Shown here piece after piece: positions 52,367 to 61,734 of a stretch of DNA of 64,000 bases (position 1 is its first letter; every line of letters starts with the position of its first letter). A program made the position numbers and the translations under genes. Origin of the DNA: Glutamicibacter nicotianae (GTDB lineage: Bacteria; Actinomycetota; Actinomycetes; Actinomycetales; Micrococcaceae); the NCBI RefSeq assembly GCF_006539525.1, contig NZ_BJNE01000002.1, forward strand, positions 62,001-126,000, read 5' to 3'. Below the pieces are notes generated by a model. That model was given only the letters and a program-made list of their open reading frames with translations. It searched no databases and was not told the DNA's origin.

Positions 52367-53397
52367 AGCCGGCCCTTTCGCAGGATGAAGATCAAGAAGG
52401 TAATGCCGCCGACGGCTTCGATGATGATGCCAACCACGCCTTCGGCGTAGAAGACGTTCTTCATGATGAAGTAGGCGCCGGCCAGGACCACGAAGCCGAT
52501 GAGGAATGACATCGGGTAGATGAAGCGGTGGTCATAGGTGTCGGCCAGCTGGTAGGCCAAGGTGGCCACCAGGAAGCCGAGGAAGGTCAGCGGGCCAACC
52601 AGCGCGGTAGTGACGGCCATGAGGATGGAGATGAAGAACAGGGACTTCATGACTTCGCGGCGGTGGTTGATGCCCAGGTTGATGGTGGTTTCCTTGCCCA
52701 GGGCGAGGATGTTCATCTTCTTGGAGGACAGCACCAGGTAGCCGCCGGCGATCAGCACCAGCGGGATGGCCACCGGCATGTAGCTCATGTCGGCGTTGGC
52801 CATCGAGCCGAACAGGCGTGCGGTGAGCACGTCGAATTCGCTCGGGGTCAGCAGGCGCTGCATGAACGTGGCGATGGAACCCAGCCCGGTGCCGATGATG
52901 ATGCCCACCAGCAGCATGATCTGGATGTTGCCCAGCTTGCCGGACAGCAGCCAGCCGTACAGCGCCACCGACAGGCCCACCATGATCGCCACTTGCAACA
53001 CGAACTGGCTGACCCCGGTAAAGAAGGTCACGCCGGCCACGCCCAGCACGAAGACCGCGCCGGTCTGCACCACGCGGTACAAGGCTTCGAAGCCCATGAT
53101 CGATGGGGTGATGATGCGGTTGTTGGTGACCGTCTGGAAGGCGACGGTGGCGATGGCCTGGCAGGCCGCCACGATCACCATGGTCAGGATGTTGCTGGCG
53201 CGCAGCTTGGCGATGATCCAGAAGCCGTCGGAGCCGAACGGCATGGGGTTGTCCCATGCGAGCAGGCCGATGCCGAAGAACAGGGCCAGCCCGATCATGA
53301 TGGACAGGGTGATCCAGTAGCGCTTGCGGACCTGCTTGGTGGGAAGCGGGCCTGCGCTGCGGCCGGCGTGATGGGTGCCCAAGGCGGGGTAAGTCAT
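52363..53397 (-). CDS. Siderophore ABC transporter permease (FecCD family)
   Basis: The 344-residue protein has eight to ten helices and FecCD features, such as TNNRIITPSIMGFEALYRVV near the N-terminus and GPLTFLGFLVATLAYQLADT late. I chose the ATG at 53397, four bases after the upstream permease stop. A TTG at 53409 would overlap that gene. It pairs with the preceding permease as a heterodimer. Confidence 0.9.
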   Translation of the reverse strand: MTYPALGTHHAGRSAGPLPTKQVRKRYWITLSIMIGLALFFGIGLLAWDNPMPFGSDGFWIIAKLRASNILTMVIVAACQAIATVAFQTVTNNRIITPSIMGFEALYRVVQTGAVFVLGVAGVTFFTGVSQFVLQVAIMVGLSVALYGWLLSGKLGNIQIMLLVGIIIGTGLGSIATFMQRLLTPSEFDVLTARLFGSMANADMSYMPVAIPLVLIAGGYLVLSSKKMNILALGKETTINLGINHRREVMKSLFFISILMAVTTALVGPLTFLGFLVATLAYQLADTYDHRFIYPMSFLIGFVVLAGAYFIMKNVFYAEGVVGIIIEAVGGITFLIFILRKGRL

Positions 53398-53401
53398 GAG
53401 A

Positions 53402-54382
53402 TTAGCCAACTTTACGCTGCCTCAGGAGCAGGAAGATGAAAACGACGGCGCCGAGCACGCCCAGGATCAGCGAGACCGGAACCTCGAACGGCATGATGAT
53501 GGTGCGGCCTACAAGATCGCAGATCGTGGTGATCGCGATGCCCAGCAGGCAGACCCAGGGCAGGTTGCTGCGCAGGTCGTCGCCGCGGACCATCGAGACG
53601 ATATTCGGCACGATCAACCCGAGGAATGGCAGATTGCCAATCACCACGGTGACCACGCCGGTGGCGACCGCGATCAGCGCGGTGCCCAGCAGCATCACCT
53701 GGCGGTAGTTCAGGCCCACGTTGGTGGCGATTTCCTCGCCCAATCCGGCCACGGTGAAGCGGTCGGCAACGATGTAGATGGCCACTGCCACGATGGCCAC
53801 GATCCACAGCACCTCGTACTGCCCGCGGATCACCGAGGTGAAGGAGCCGGCCAGCCAGATGCCCATGGACTGCAGCTTGTCGGTGGACAGGGCGAAGAAG
53901 GTTGAGAAGGCGCCGACCACGGAGCCTAGCATGATGCCCACGATCGGCACGGTGAGCGAGGCCTTGAGCGAAACCCGCTGCAGGAACAGGAAGAAGATCA
54001 TGGTGCCGATGAAGGCGAAGGCAATCGCCACGCTCATCTTTGCCAGCAGGGTGGCGGTGGGGAAGAAGACCAGCATGGTCAGCAAGCCCAGTCCGGCCCA
54101 TTCGGTGGTGCCGGTGGTGGTCGGCTCCACGAAGCGGTTCTGGGTCAGCAGCTGCATGACCAATCCGCTCATGGCCATGGCGGCACCGGCGAGCACCAGT
54201 GCGATGGTGCGCGGAATGCGCGTGACGGCGAACATCATCGCGCCGTCGTCCTTGCCGAAGATGTCGTAGACGCCGGTGAACAGCGAGAACGCCAGCAGCA
54301 CCAGCACCGCGAGGATGCCCAGTGCGAGTTTGCCGGTGAGGACCTTGCTCTTGATCCGGGCCGGGAGGGTCGTGCTTGTCAT
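53402..54382 (-). CDS. Siderophore ABC transporter permease (FecCD family)
   Basis: The 326-residue protein has RIPRTIALVLAGAAMAMSGL and TQNRFVEPTTTGTTEWAGLG, the FecCD entry motifs, and VVIGNLPFLGLIVPNIV toward the end. It is the second gene of the uptake operon, separated from the binding-protein gene by a hairpin, so its level may be lower than that of the binding protein. Confidence 0.92.
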   Translation of the reverse strand: MTSTTLPARIKSKVLTGKLALGILAVLVLLAFSLFTGVYDIFGKDDGAMMFAVTRIPRTIALVLAGAAMAMSGLVMQLLTQNRFVEPTTTGTTEWAGLGLLTMLVFFPTATLLAKMSVAIAFAFIGTMIFFLFLQRVSLKASLTVPIVGIMLGSVVGAFSTFFALSTDKLQSMGIWLAGSFTSVIRGQYEVLWIVAIVAVAIYIVADRFTVAGLGEEIATNVGLNYRQVMLLGTALIAVATGVVTVVIGNLPFLGLIVPNIVSMVRGDDLRSNLPWVCLLGIAITTICDLVGRTIIMPFEVPVSLILGVLGAVVFIFLLLRQRKVG

Positions 54383-54414
54383 AATGCCGCCGTGGAAATA
54401 TGTGGTGGGAATGC

Positions 54415-54457
54415 GCCTCTAGTGGCGAAGCCGGAATCCGGCTTCGCCACTAGAGGC
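54415..54457 (-). terminator. Intra-operon hairpin
   Basis: An almost uninterrupted 21-bp inverted repeat lies between the binding-protein stop (54476) and the first permease start (54382). It may end part of the transcripts or protect the upstream mRNA. Confidence 0.8.
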
Positions 54458-54475
54458 CAGGGGAGTTCAAGACGC

Positions 54476-55462
54476 TTACTTGGCAGCTTCCAGGGCGTCA
54501 GCGAAATCATTCAGGAACTCGGTGTAGGTCTGGATGCTCTCGTTGGTGTAGGTGTCAGCCGGCATCACGATAACCTGGGCTTCCTTGGCGGCGGTGACGT
54601 TCTGCAACGCTTCGGAGTTCTCCAGCAGTTCCTTGGCAGGCTGGTAGTCGGCACCGTCAGCGCCAACAGCTGCGTCGCGGTCCATGACGATGATCCAGTC
54701 AGGGTTCGACTTGGCGATGGCCTCGACCGAAACGTCGTCGCCCTCGTGGTCGGTGGAGGACTCTTCGAGCTTCAGTGCCGGGGTCAGGCCCAGGAAGTCG
54801 AACATCGGGCCGACGGTGCGGCCGGTGGTCGGAGCCGAGTAGCCCAGCTCGCCGCCCGAGGCGATCAGGCCCATGACGGTCTCGTCCTTGTTGTAAGCAT
54901 CGGTTACGCGCTTCTCGGCGGCCTGGAAATCCTCAACGAGCTTCTTGGCCTCGGCCTGCTTGCTGAAGATTTCGCCCAGGGTGGTGACCTGGCGTTCCAG
55001 CTCGGTGTTGAATGGCTCGCCTTCGCGTGGGTCGAGGGAAACGATGGTGGCTTCTGGTGCCAGTTCCTTGAACTTCTCGGCGTGCTGGGTGTAGCGCTGG
55101 CCGTTGATGATCAGGTCAGGGTCGACGGTGACTACCGATTCCAGGTTGGGTTCCTTGTGGCTTCCCAAATCCAGGATCTTCTCGTCCTTGGTGTAGGAGA
55201 TGGTGTCCGGCATCAGGGACACGGCGCCTGCGGTCAGCTCGATGCCCCAGGAATCGAGGGTCTCGAAGGTGCGGTTATCGGTTGCAACGACAGACTTTGC
55301 GGGAACCGTGATGGTCTTCTCGCCTTCGTTGTCGGTGATGGTGACAGTCTTGGCGTCGCCGGCCTTGGCCTCGGCAGCGGTATCGGTTGCGGAACCGCAA
55401 GCGGTCAGGGACAGTGCGGCGATGCTCAGCAGTGCGGCAGCGCGAAGCTTCATGGAGGACAT
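54476..55462 (-). CDS. Iron-siderophore binding lipoprotein
   Basis: The 328-residue protein has a lipoprotein signal (LLSIAALSLTAC) and a FhuD/CeuE-type periplasmic-binding fold: ITDNEGEKTITVPAKSVVAT, DPDLIINGQRYTQ, GYSAPTTGRTVGPMFDFLGL and NPDWIIVMDRDAAVG. It would capture ferric siderophore at the cell surface for the permeases encoded downstream. A DtxR-type box lies upstream at 55519. The siderophore type is not known. Confidence 0.9.
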   Translation of the reverse strand: MSSMKLRAAALLSIAALSLTACGSATDTAAEAKAGDAKTVTITDNEGEKTITVPAKSVVATDNRTFETLDSWGIELTAGAVSLMPDTISYTKDEKILDLGSHKEPNLESVVTVDPDLIINGQRYTQHAEKFKELAPEATIVSLDPREGEPFNTELERQVTTLGEIFSKQAEAKKLVEDFQAAEKRVTDAYNKDETVMGLIASGGELGYSAPTTGRTVGPMFDFLGLTPALKLEESSTDHEGDDVSVEAIAKSNPDWIIVMDRDAAVGADGADYQPAKELLENSEALQNVTAAKEAQVIVMPADTYTNESIQTYTEFLNDFADALEAAK

Positions 55463-55798
55463 GTATTCCTTCTTCGAACAGCAACCGGCGTTGGTTGCGC
55501 TATTAAGTGATCTGATAATTAGCTTAGCCTTATCTGAGCGAATTAAGCTAAGCCGCCCTTATGTTAGGTAAATCACCCGAATGCCCGAACTACGCGCGGG
55601 GCACAGCAGGAAAATTCGGCACTTTCCGAAGTTGCCCCCAGTTGACTGGGCGATTTCCGGGGTAAATAACGACCGTCCACCTTGTTTAATTAGTCCATAT
55701 TGCTTCGGCGGCCGCGTCAGGGAACGTCATGAATTGCACCGGTAACGATTTCCATGACGGAATAAAGGGCATTATTGCCTAATCTTTCCCGCCGCGTA
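55463..55798. other. Regulatory and intergenic region of the siderophore operon
   Basis: This 336-base gap holds the DtxR-type box and half-sites (55519-55575) near the operon start. The rest toward the DUF488 stop shows no gene that I can support. Confidence 0.4.
55519..55537 (-). promoter_or_regulatory. DtxR/IdeR iron box
   Basis: TTAGCTTAGCCTTATCTGA matches about 15 of 19 positions of the consensus TTAGGTTAGGCTAACCTAA (allowing the degenerate centre). It starts 57 bases before the binding-protein start codon. Further half-sites, TTAAGCTAAGCC (55543) and GTTAGGTAAAT (55563), follow. The operon is therefore probably repressed by iron-loaded DtxR. Confidence 0.75.
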
Positions 55799-56332
55799 TC
55801 AGGCGGCCGGGTAGGTAATCCTCAGCTGCGGGCCAATCACGGCGCCAGGGCTCAGCTCAGCGGCCTTGGCCTCGGGTCCATCAATGATATGGAGGACTTC
55901 GGCGCCGCGGGCCAAGAGGTAATCGGCAATGATTCGGCGGTGGCAACGCCACCACACCGCTTCGGCGCACATGATCGCAATCTTCTGGCCGACGGCCCGC
56001 TCCTGGAGTTGCTGGATTGCGTGGAGGAAATCATCGCCGAGTGCGTGGTCGGCGTAATTATGGAAGCTGCGGTTCCTCCACCACGCGTTGACCTCGAAAT
56101 CGACGCTCTGGCTCACCGGGCGCCTGCCGGCCAGAGCCTCCTCGCGATGCAGGCCGATTCCGGCCGCTTTCAACGAGGCTTGCAAGGCATCGGAGTTGAA
56201 CTGCGGGAACTTGCGGGATCCGGCCAGCTTGCGAACGTCCACCACCTGCATGATTCCGTGCTGCATCAGCAGAGCGAGGAAATCCTCAATGGATCTTGTT
56301 GAGTGTCCAATGGTGAAAATCCTGGCGGGCAA
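55799..56332 (-). CDS. DUF488 family protein
   Basis: The 177-residue protein begins (TTG) PARIFTIGHSTRSIEDFLAL and contains VVDVRKLAGSRKFPQFN and the motif CAEAVWWRCHRRIIADYL, the DUF488 core. Function is unknown. I chose the TTG at 56332 because AGGGAG lies eight bases before it and the family consistently starts I-x-T-I-G-H-S. It is preceded by a small gene on the same strand. Confidence 0.84.
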   Translation of the reverse strand: MPARIFTIGHSTRSIEDFLALLMQHGIMQVVDVRKLAGSRKFPQFNSDALQASLKAAGIGLHREEALAGRRPVSQSVDFEVNAWWRNRSFHNYADHALGDDFLHAIQQLQERAVGQKIAIMCAEAVWWRCHRRIIADYLLARGAEVLHIIDGPEAKAAELSPGAVIGPQLRITYPAA

Positions 56333-56366
56333 AGTGCTGGCTCCCTGGAAGAGAATAGGAAACGGG

Positions 56367-56579
56367 CTAGTGCTGTTCGTGCTTGGCGGAGCTGAGCACC
56401 AGTTGTAGCAGCTCCTGGACCTCGGCAGCGCGCGACTGCCAGTAACCGGTATCGAGCCCGAAACCGAGGGACGCTTCATCGGCACGTTTCTTGAAGTAGT
56501 CCCGGTGGTCTTCCAAGGCATTGGCCAAATCTGCGAACTGGTCGTTGCTGAGTTCCAAATTCAGGGTTTTATGCTTCAT
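56367..56579 (-). CDS. Small helical protein, unknown function
   Basis: The 70-residue protein starts MKHKTLNLELSNDQFADLAN and is predicted mostly helical, with EDHRDYFKKRADEASLGFGL. GAGG nine bases before the ATG at 56579 fits; an ATG at 56588 is too close. It precedes DUF488 by 34 bases, a possible two-gene unit. No family recognised. Confidence 0.55.
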   Translation of the reverse strand: MKHKTLNLELSNDQFADLANALEDHRDYFKKRADEASLGFGLDTGYWQSRAAEVQELLQLVLSSAKHEQH

Positions 56580-56755
56580 GAGCTTCATCCTCGGTTGAGT
56601 GCGAATGCTATAAAGCAGAGAATACGCCGATTGCCAGCAAGAATGCTGTCAATTGAGCTGCCACTCAGGAAGAGGTCGGCGGCGCGGGTAAAGGGAATAG
56701 GCTCAGGGCAGGCCTCGTTGTGCCAGATACGAGCATCAACCAGAAGGAGCAATTC

Positions 56756-57442
56756 ATGGCTGAAGGAAATCGAGTAGTACTCATTGGCGGACACGGGAAG
56801 GTCGCCCTGCTGGCGGCTCCCAAGCTGGCTGATCGCGGCTACGCGGTCGATTCGCTGATCCGCAACCCCGAACACGCCGCCGACATCAAGGCAGCAGGTG
56901 CCAAGCCGGTGGTCCTCGATATCGAGAGCGCCGAGGTGGACCAGCTGGCGGATGCCTTCACCGGTGCCAGTGCCATTGTGTTCTCGGCGGGAGCCGGCGG
57001 CGGCAACGAGCAGCGCACCCGCGCTGTGGATTACGAGGCGGCAGTGCGATCCATGAAGGCTGCCAAGCAGGCCGGGGTGGACCGTTTCGTGATGGTCTCC
57101 TACAGCCGTGCGCTGGTCGACGTGGACAACCTGGACCCGTCCAACTCCTTCTACCCCTATGCCAAGGCCAAGCACGACGCGGATGCCTTCCTGCGCGGCA
57201 CCGACCTTGACTACACGATCCTGGGCCCGGGCGCGCTGACTTTGGAGCCTGCAAGCAAGCATGTGGTGCTGGCTGACGAGGCGGGGAACCTCAAGGATTC
57301 GGACGCTGACGGCGAGAGGATGCAGACCTCCCGCGAAAATGTCGCGGAAGTGATCACCCATGTGGTATCCAGCAATGCGGCACGCCGGACCACGGTGAAC
57401 TTCTACGACGGCAAGATGCCGATCGTCGAAGCGATCCTCTAG
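56756..57442 (+). CDS. NAD(P)-binding oxidoreductase (atypical SDR)
   Basis: The 228-residue protein has GNRVVLIGGHGKVALLAAPK at the start, a modified dinucleotide-binding loop, then VLDIESAEVDQLADAF, SAIVFSAGAGGG and FYPYAKAKHDADAFLRGTDL. These match the NAD(P)H-binding group of atypical short-chain dehydrogenases. The start ATG at 56756 has AAGGAG before it. Substrate unknown. Confidence 0.83.
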   Translation: MAEGNRVVLIGGHGKVALLAAPKLADRGYAVDSLIRNPEHAADIKAAGAKPVVLDIESAEVDQLADAFTGASAIVFSAGAGGGNEQRTRAVDYEAAVRSMKAAKQAGVDRFVMVSYSRALVDVDNLDPSNSFYPYAKAKHDADAFLRGTDLDYTILGPGALTLEPASKHVVLADEAGNLKDSDADGERMQTSRENVAEVITHVVSSNAARRTTVNFYDGKMPIVEAIL

Positions 57443-57525
57443 GGTGTGCGGGATAGAGGTTCGCGGCTTCCACTGAGTGGATGCCCGGGCTTCTGCCCGC
57501 GGGCAACCGGTGGGATCATGTGACC

Positions 57526-58209
57526 ATGACCAAACTAGAACCTGCAGCGAACCACTACGGACGCGATGTCTCGGCCAGGATTGGAAGCGCGGCTCCCAAT
57601 CTGTTCGAGCAGTACCCGTTGCTGGGGGCGCTGTGGGAGGACGCCAAGGACCTTCTAGCGGTCCGGAGCAATGACACCCACACGCTGTATTCGGTGTCCA
57701 TTGCCGATCAGCTGCTGGAGCACCACCGGCATGCGGAGGCCAAAATCGTGTTGCCGGCCATGCTGCTGCACGACATCGGCTGGTCTGCCGTGGATCCGGA
57801 CCTCGTGCTCAGTGCGATCGCGCCGGGTGCGGGCAACCCGGAACTCGTGCTGCAGCACGAAAAGGAAGGCGCCAAGCTGGCTGCGCGGCTGCTGGAAAAA
57901 CATGATGTGGCGCAGGAAGATATCGAACGCATTGTCCATATCATCGATGGCCATGACTCCCGCGCCGAATCCACCAGCATCGAGGACTCCCTGGTCAAGG
58001 ACGCGGACAAGCTCTGGCGGCTGACCGGCCATGGGCTGGACACCATCATGGACTGGTTCGGCCTGACCCGCGTCCAGGCGTTAACCCTGGTGGAATCCCG
58101 GGTTGCGGGGAAGCTCTTCACCGAGGCGGCCCGGAGCATGGCCAGCGGATTCATCGCGGTCCAGCGCGCCAGCATGCTGCCGCAACGGCTCGTGCTCGAC
58201 GGGCAGTAG
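57526..58209 (+). CDS. HD-domain metal-dependent phosphohydrolase
   Basis: The 227-residue protein contains an HD domain: NDTHTLYSVSIADQLLEHHR, the HD pair in LPAMLLHDIGWSAVD, IVHIIDGHDSR and the distal aspartate in LVKDADKLWRL. All metal-ligand positions look intact. It probably hydrolyses a phosphate ester, perhaps a nucleotide. It may start at GTG 57520 or ATG 57526. Confidence 0.83.
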   Translation: MTKLEPAANHYGRDVSARIGSAAPNLFEQYPLLGALWEDAKDLLAVRSNDTHTLYSVSIADQLLEHHRHAEAKIVLPAMLLHDIGWSAVDPDLVLSAIAPGAGNPELVLQHEKEGAKLAARLLEKHDVAQEDIERIVHIIDGHDSRAESTSIEDSLVKDADKLWRLTGHGLDTIMDWFGLTRVQALTLVESRVAGKLFTEAARSMASGFIAVQRASMLPQRLVLDGQ

Positions 58210-58340
58210 CCGCCCGAACCGCGGCGAGCACGCAGCAGTGCGCCCGGCCGGTTGCCCAAGAGCGACCATGCCGGAGGGCTACTGTGGGGTGTGCCAGCGG
58301 TTTATGCGAGGGCATGAGCAGATTTCCAACAGGAGGCATA

Positions 58341-59168
58341 ATGGCCGGTGGCAGTTCGCAGCCGGGGCGCAGCGTCACATCGAAGATCCTCGCGATCCTT
58401 GCCGCCTTCGAGACAACCAGAAGGTCGCTGAGCCTGACCGAAATTTCCGCCGCGGCCGACCTGCCGCTATCCACCACCCACCGGCTGGTGGGCGAACTGG
58501 TGGAATCCGGGATGCTCAGCCGCTCCGCCAACGGCGGCATCCAATTGGGCCTGCGCCTCTGGGCGATCGCCCAGAACACCGGCCGGCAACTTCGCGACAC
58601 TGCCCGCCCTTACGTGCAGGACCTGTTCTCCTTGACCGGCGAAACCAGCCAGCTGGCCATCCGCGACGGGAACATGTCGCTGTACATCGACCGCGTCTAC
58701 GGCACCAAGCGCATTGCCCGGGCCTCGCGGGTCGGCGGGCGACTGCCGCTGCATGCCACCGCCGTGGGCAAGGTCATTCTCGCTTTTTCCGAATCGTGGG
58801 TCGCCGACGCCTATCTGGAACTGCCCCTGCAGCAGATGACCGCGCATACCCGCAGCAACCCCAAGCAGCTGCGCGAGGAGCTGGAGCGGGTCCGCGAGAA
58901 GGGGTATGCCACCACCAATGAGGAGGTCCGGCTGGGCACCTCGTCGATTGCGGTCCCGGTCTTCCACACCGGCCGCCTGGGCTGTTCCATCGGCCTGGTT
59001 ATCCCGACCTCCCATGCCGCGAACATGGACCGTTTCCTGCCCGTGCTCCAGGGGACGTCCCGGCGGCTGGAAGCCGCGACCGTGCATATTCCGCTGGAAA
59101 CCTTGCTGGGCATCGTATCCGGCCCCGACATGAATGTTCCCGAGGAAGAATCGCCGGAAGAAGGATAG
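58341..59168 (+). CDS. IclR-family regulator
   Basis: The 275-residue protein has the IclR winged helix (SKILAILAAFETTRRSLSLT, EISAAADLPLSTTHRLVGEL) and the effector domain (LPLHATAVGKVILAFSES, GYATTNEEVRLGTSSIAVPV). AGGAGG is four bases from the ATG. It lies immediately upstream of the P450 operon on the same strand, so it is the likely regulator of alkylphenol genes. Confidence 0.92.
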   Translation: MAGGSSQPGRSVTSKILAILAAFETTRRSLSLTEISAAADLPLSTTHRLVGELVESGMLSRSANGGIQLGLRLWAIAQNTGRQLRDTARPYVQDLFSLTGETSQLAIRDGNMSLYIDRVYGTKRIARASRVGGRLPLHATAVGKVILAFSESWVADAYLELPLQQMTAHTRSNPKQLREELERVREKGYATTNEEVRLGTSSIAVPVFHTGRLGCSIGLVIPTSHAANMDRFLPVLQGTSRRLEAATVHIPLETLLGIVSGPDMNVPEEESPEEG

Positions 59169-59185
59169 CGGGGCAGGAAAGGCAG

Positions 59186-59202
59186 CTTCCACTGGATGGA
59201 AG
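59186..59202. promoter_or_regulatory. IclR-type inverted repeat before the P450 gene
   Basis: CTTCCA-CTGGA-TGGAAG is an inverted repeat of the TTCCA/TGGAA type bound by many IclR regulators. It lies 99 bases before the P450 start. Confidence 0.5.
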
Positions 59203-59300
59203 TTCCTGCTATACCGCGGGGTGTGGGGTAGGTAACACTTGGGTTAGTGAACGTGGCGCGGAGCACACCGTGCCCCATCGATTTCCCAAGGAGCAGTTCC

Positions 59301-60602
59301 ATGACGAGCACCCCAGCCATCTCGGGCGGATGCCCAATGGGCTTCGGCGCCGAAGCGCCGGCCGGCCATCACGGGTACGAGCCGTTTGCAATGGAGAACC
59401 CCTTCCCGTCCTACGCGAAGATGCGCAGCGAGCAGCCGGTCATGTTCGACGAGCGAACCGGCCTGTACGTGCTCACCCGCTATGACGACGTGAAGGCGGT
59501 CTTCGAAGACTGGGAGACCTTCTCCTCGGAGAACGCGCAGGCTCCTGTCCGCAAGCGCGGCCCGCAGGCCACCAAGATCATGAATGACGGCGGATTCACC
59601 ACCTACTCCGGCCTGTCCGCCCGCCGCCCGCCGGAGCACACCCGCATCCGCGCGATTGCGCAGAAGGCCTTCACCCCGCGCCGCTTCAAGGCGCTGGAGC
59701 CGATGATCCGCGAGAACGTGCGCAGCGCCATCGAGCAGATGCTCGCCCGCGGCGACGGGCATGCGGAAATCGTGGCGGACCTGGCTTACTCGCTGCCGAC
59801 CATCACCATCGTGACCCTGATCGGCGCCGACATCTCCAAGGTCGACACCTACAAGCGCTGGAGCGACTCCCGTGCGGCCATGACCTGGGGCGACCTCAGC
59901 GATGAAGAGCAGATCCCGCACGCCCACAACCTGGTCGAATACTGGGACGAATGCCAGAAGCTGGTCGCCGAAGCCCACGCGACGGAAGGCGACAGCCTGA
60001 CTGCCGACCTGGTCAAAGCGCAGAACGAAGGTGCGGAGATCACCGATCACGAGATCGCCTCGCTGCTCTACTCGCTGCTGTTCGCAGGCCACGAGACCAC
60101 CACCACGCTGATCTCCAACTGCGTGCGCGTGCTGCTTGAGCACCGCGACGCCTGGGACGCGCTGGTTGCCGAGCCCAAGCAGATCCCCAAGGCCATCGAC
60201 GAAGTGCTGCGCTATTCCGGCTCCATTGTCGGCTGGCGCCGCAAGGCGCTGAAGGACACCGAGATCGCCGGCGTGCAGATCCCCCAGGGTGCAGAACTAT
60301 TGCTGCTGATGGGATCGGCCAACCGCGACGAATCCCGCTTCGAGAACGGCGAGGACTTCGACATCACCCGCGCCAACGCCCGCGACCACCTGTCCTTCGG
60401 CTTCGGCATCCACTACTGCCTGGGCAATATGCTCGCCAAGCTGCAGGCGAAGATCGCGCTGGAGGAACTGGCCAGCGCGCTGCCGAACCTCCAACTGGTG
60501 GATGGCGATGCCATCACCTTCCGCAAGAACATTTCCTTCCGCGTCCCCGATTTCGTGAACGTCACGCTGAACGCGGATGCCGATTCGCTGAAAGAGGCCT
60601 AG
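59301..60602 (+). CDS. creJ: Cytochrome P450, CreJ-like
   Basis: The 433-residue P450 has the I-helix oxygen motif AGHETTTT, the E-x-x-R of helix K (DEVLRYSG) and the haem loop LSFGFGIHYCLGNMLAK with the cysteine ligand. AAGGAG is seven bases before the ATG. It is followed within two bases by a PEP-synthase-like gene. This combination matches the cre cluster of Corynebacterium glutamicum, where CreJ oxidises the methyl group of phosphorylated p-cresol. No ferredoxin or reductase (CreF, CreE) is visible before the window ends. Confidence 0.85.
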   Translation: MTSTPAISGGCPMGFGAEAPAGHHGYEPFAMENPFPSYAKMRSEQPVMFDERTGLYVLTRYDDVKAVFEDWETFSSENAQAPVRKRGPQATKIMNDGGFTTYSGLSARRPPEHTRIRAIAQKAFTPRRFKALEPMIRENVRSAIEQMLARGDGHAEIVADLAYSLPTITIVTLIGADISKVDTYKRWSDSRAAMTWGDLSDEEQIPHAHNLVEYWDECQKLVAEAHATEGDSLTADLVKAQNEGAEITDHEIASLLYSLLFAGHETTTTLISNCVRVLLEHRDAWDALVAEPKQIPKAIDEVLRYSGSIVGWRRKALKDTEIAGVQIPQGAELLLLMGSANRDESRFENGEDFDITRANARDHLSFGFGIHYCLGNMLAKLQAKIALEELASALPNLQLVDGDAITFRKNISFRVPDFVNVTLNADADSLKEA

Positions 60603-60604
60603 AG

Positions 60605-61684
60605 ATGAGCAACAACGAATTCATTGAGTTCTTCGACGGCGGCAAGGAACCGACCCTCGACTCGCTGGGCGGCAAGGGCGCTTCCCTGGTCACCATGACC
60701 GCAGCCGGCATGCCGGTTCCCCCGGGATTCGTGGTCAACACCGAAGCATTCCGCACCTTCATGCACTCGGGCCTCTCCGAAGAGATCGCCGAGCGGCTCA
60801 AGGGACTGGACCCGGAGGACGTGCAGGCCGCTGACGCCGCCAGCGCGGCAATCCGCGAAATGATCATCTCCCGTCCGGTCCCCGAAGAGCTGGGCAACGC
60901 GACGAGGGAGGCCTACGCGCAGCTGCAGTCCCGCTTCGAGAGCGAGGTGCCGCTGGCGGTGCGTTCCTCGGCCACCGCGGAGGACCTGCCCGACGCCTCC
61001 TTCGCCGGCCAGCAGGACACCTACCTCTGGCTCAACGGCTACCGGGAGGTGGCAGACCATATCCGCGCCTGCTTCGCCTCGCTGTACACCACCCGTGCGA
61101 TCATCTACCGGATCAAGAACCAGATCCCCGACGAAGGCTTGTGCATGGCGGTAGTCGTGCAGAAGATGGTCAACGCCAAGAGCGCAGGCGTGGCCATGAC
61201 CCTGGACCCAACCAACGGCGACCGCTCCAAGATCACCGTGGACGCCTCCTGGGGCGTGGGCGAAATGGTGGTCTCGGGAACTGTCACCCCGGATAACATC
61301 CAGCTGGACAAGGTCACCCTGGCAGTGATCCACGAGCATATCGGCGACAAGCATGCCGAGATGGTCCCCGACGCGGCCACCAACACCCTGGTGGAACGCG
61401 ACGTGGAGGAAGCACGGCGCACCGTGCGCTGCCTGTCCGATACCGAACTGGCAGCCGTGGCCCAGCTGGCCAAGCGCGCCGAGAAGCACTACAAGGCGCC
61501 GCAGGATATCGAATGGGCCATCGACGCCGACCTGCCCGAGGGCGAAAACCTGCTGCTTCTGCAGGCCCGTCCGGAAACGGTCCATTCGGCCAAGACCCCG
61601 GAAGCCAAGCCCAAGAGCACCGGCTACTCCTCATCCCTTGGATTCGGATCCATCACCGCATCGCTGACCAAGATCAGCGGCTAG
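60605..61684 (+). CDS. PEP-synthase N-terminal (ATP-grasp) half, phenol-phosphorylating enzyme component
   Basis: The 359-residue protein is the pyruvate/PEP dikinase ATP-binding domain alone: LGGKGASLVTMTAAGMPVPP, LAVRSSATAEDLPDASFAGQ, QDTYLWLNG and a late DIEWAIDADLP then LLLLQARPETV. Full PEP synthase has about 800 residues with further domains. Here the swivelling histidine domain is on the next gene. Split enzymes like this phosphorylate phenols (phenylphosphate synthase, and CreH/CreI for p-cresol). AAAGAGG precedes the ATG. Confidence 0.86.
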   Translation: MSNNEFIEFFDGGKEPTLDSLGGKGASLVTMTAAGMPVPPGFVVNTEAFRTFMHSGLSEEIAERLKGLDPEDVQAADAASAAIREMIISRPVPEELGNATREAYAQLQSRFESEVPLAVRSSATAEDLPDASFAGQQDTYLWLNGYREVADHIRACFASLYTTRAIIYRIKNQIPDEGLCMAVVVQKMVNAKSAGVAMTLDPTNGDRSKITVDASWGVGEMVVSGTVTPDNIQLDKVTLAVIHEHIGDKHAEMVPDAATNTLVERDVEEARRTVRCLSDTELAAVAQLAKRAEKHYKAPQDIEWAIDADLPEGENLLLLQARPETVHSAKTPEAKPKSTGYSSSLGFGSITASLTKISG

Positions 61685-61734
61685 CACACATCGCAATTCC
61701 CGCCCGAGCCTTCCCTTACCCCTTGAAAGGGTGC

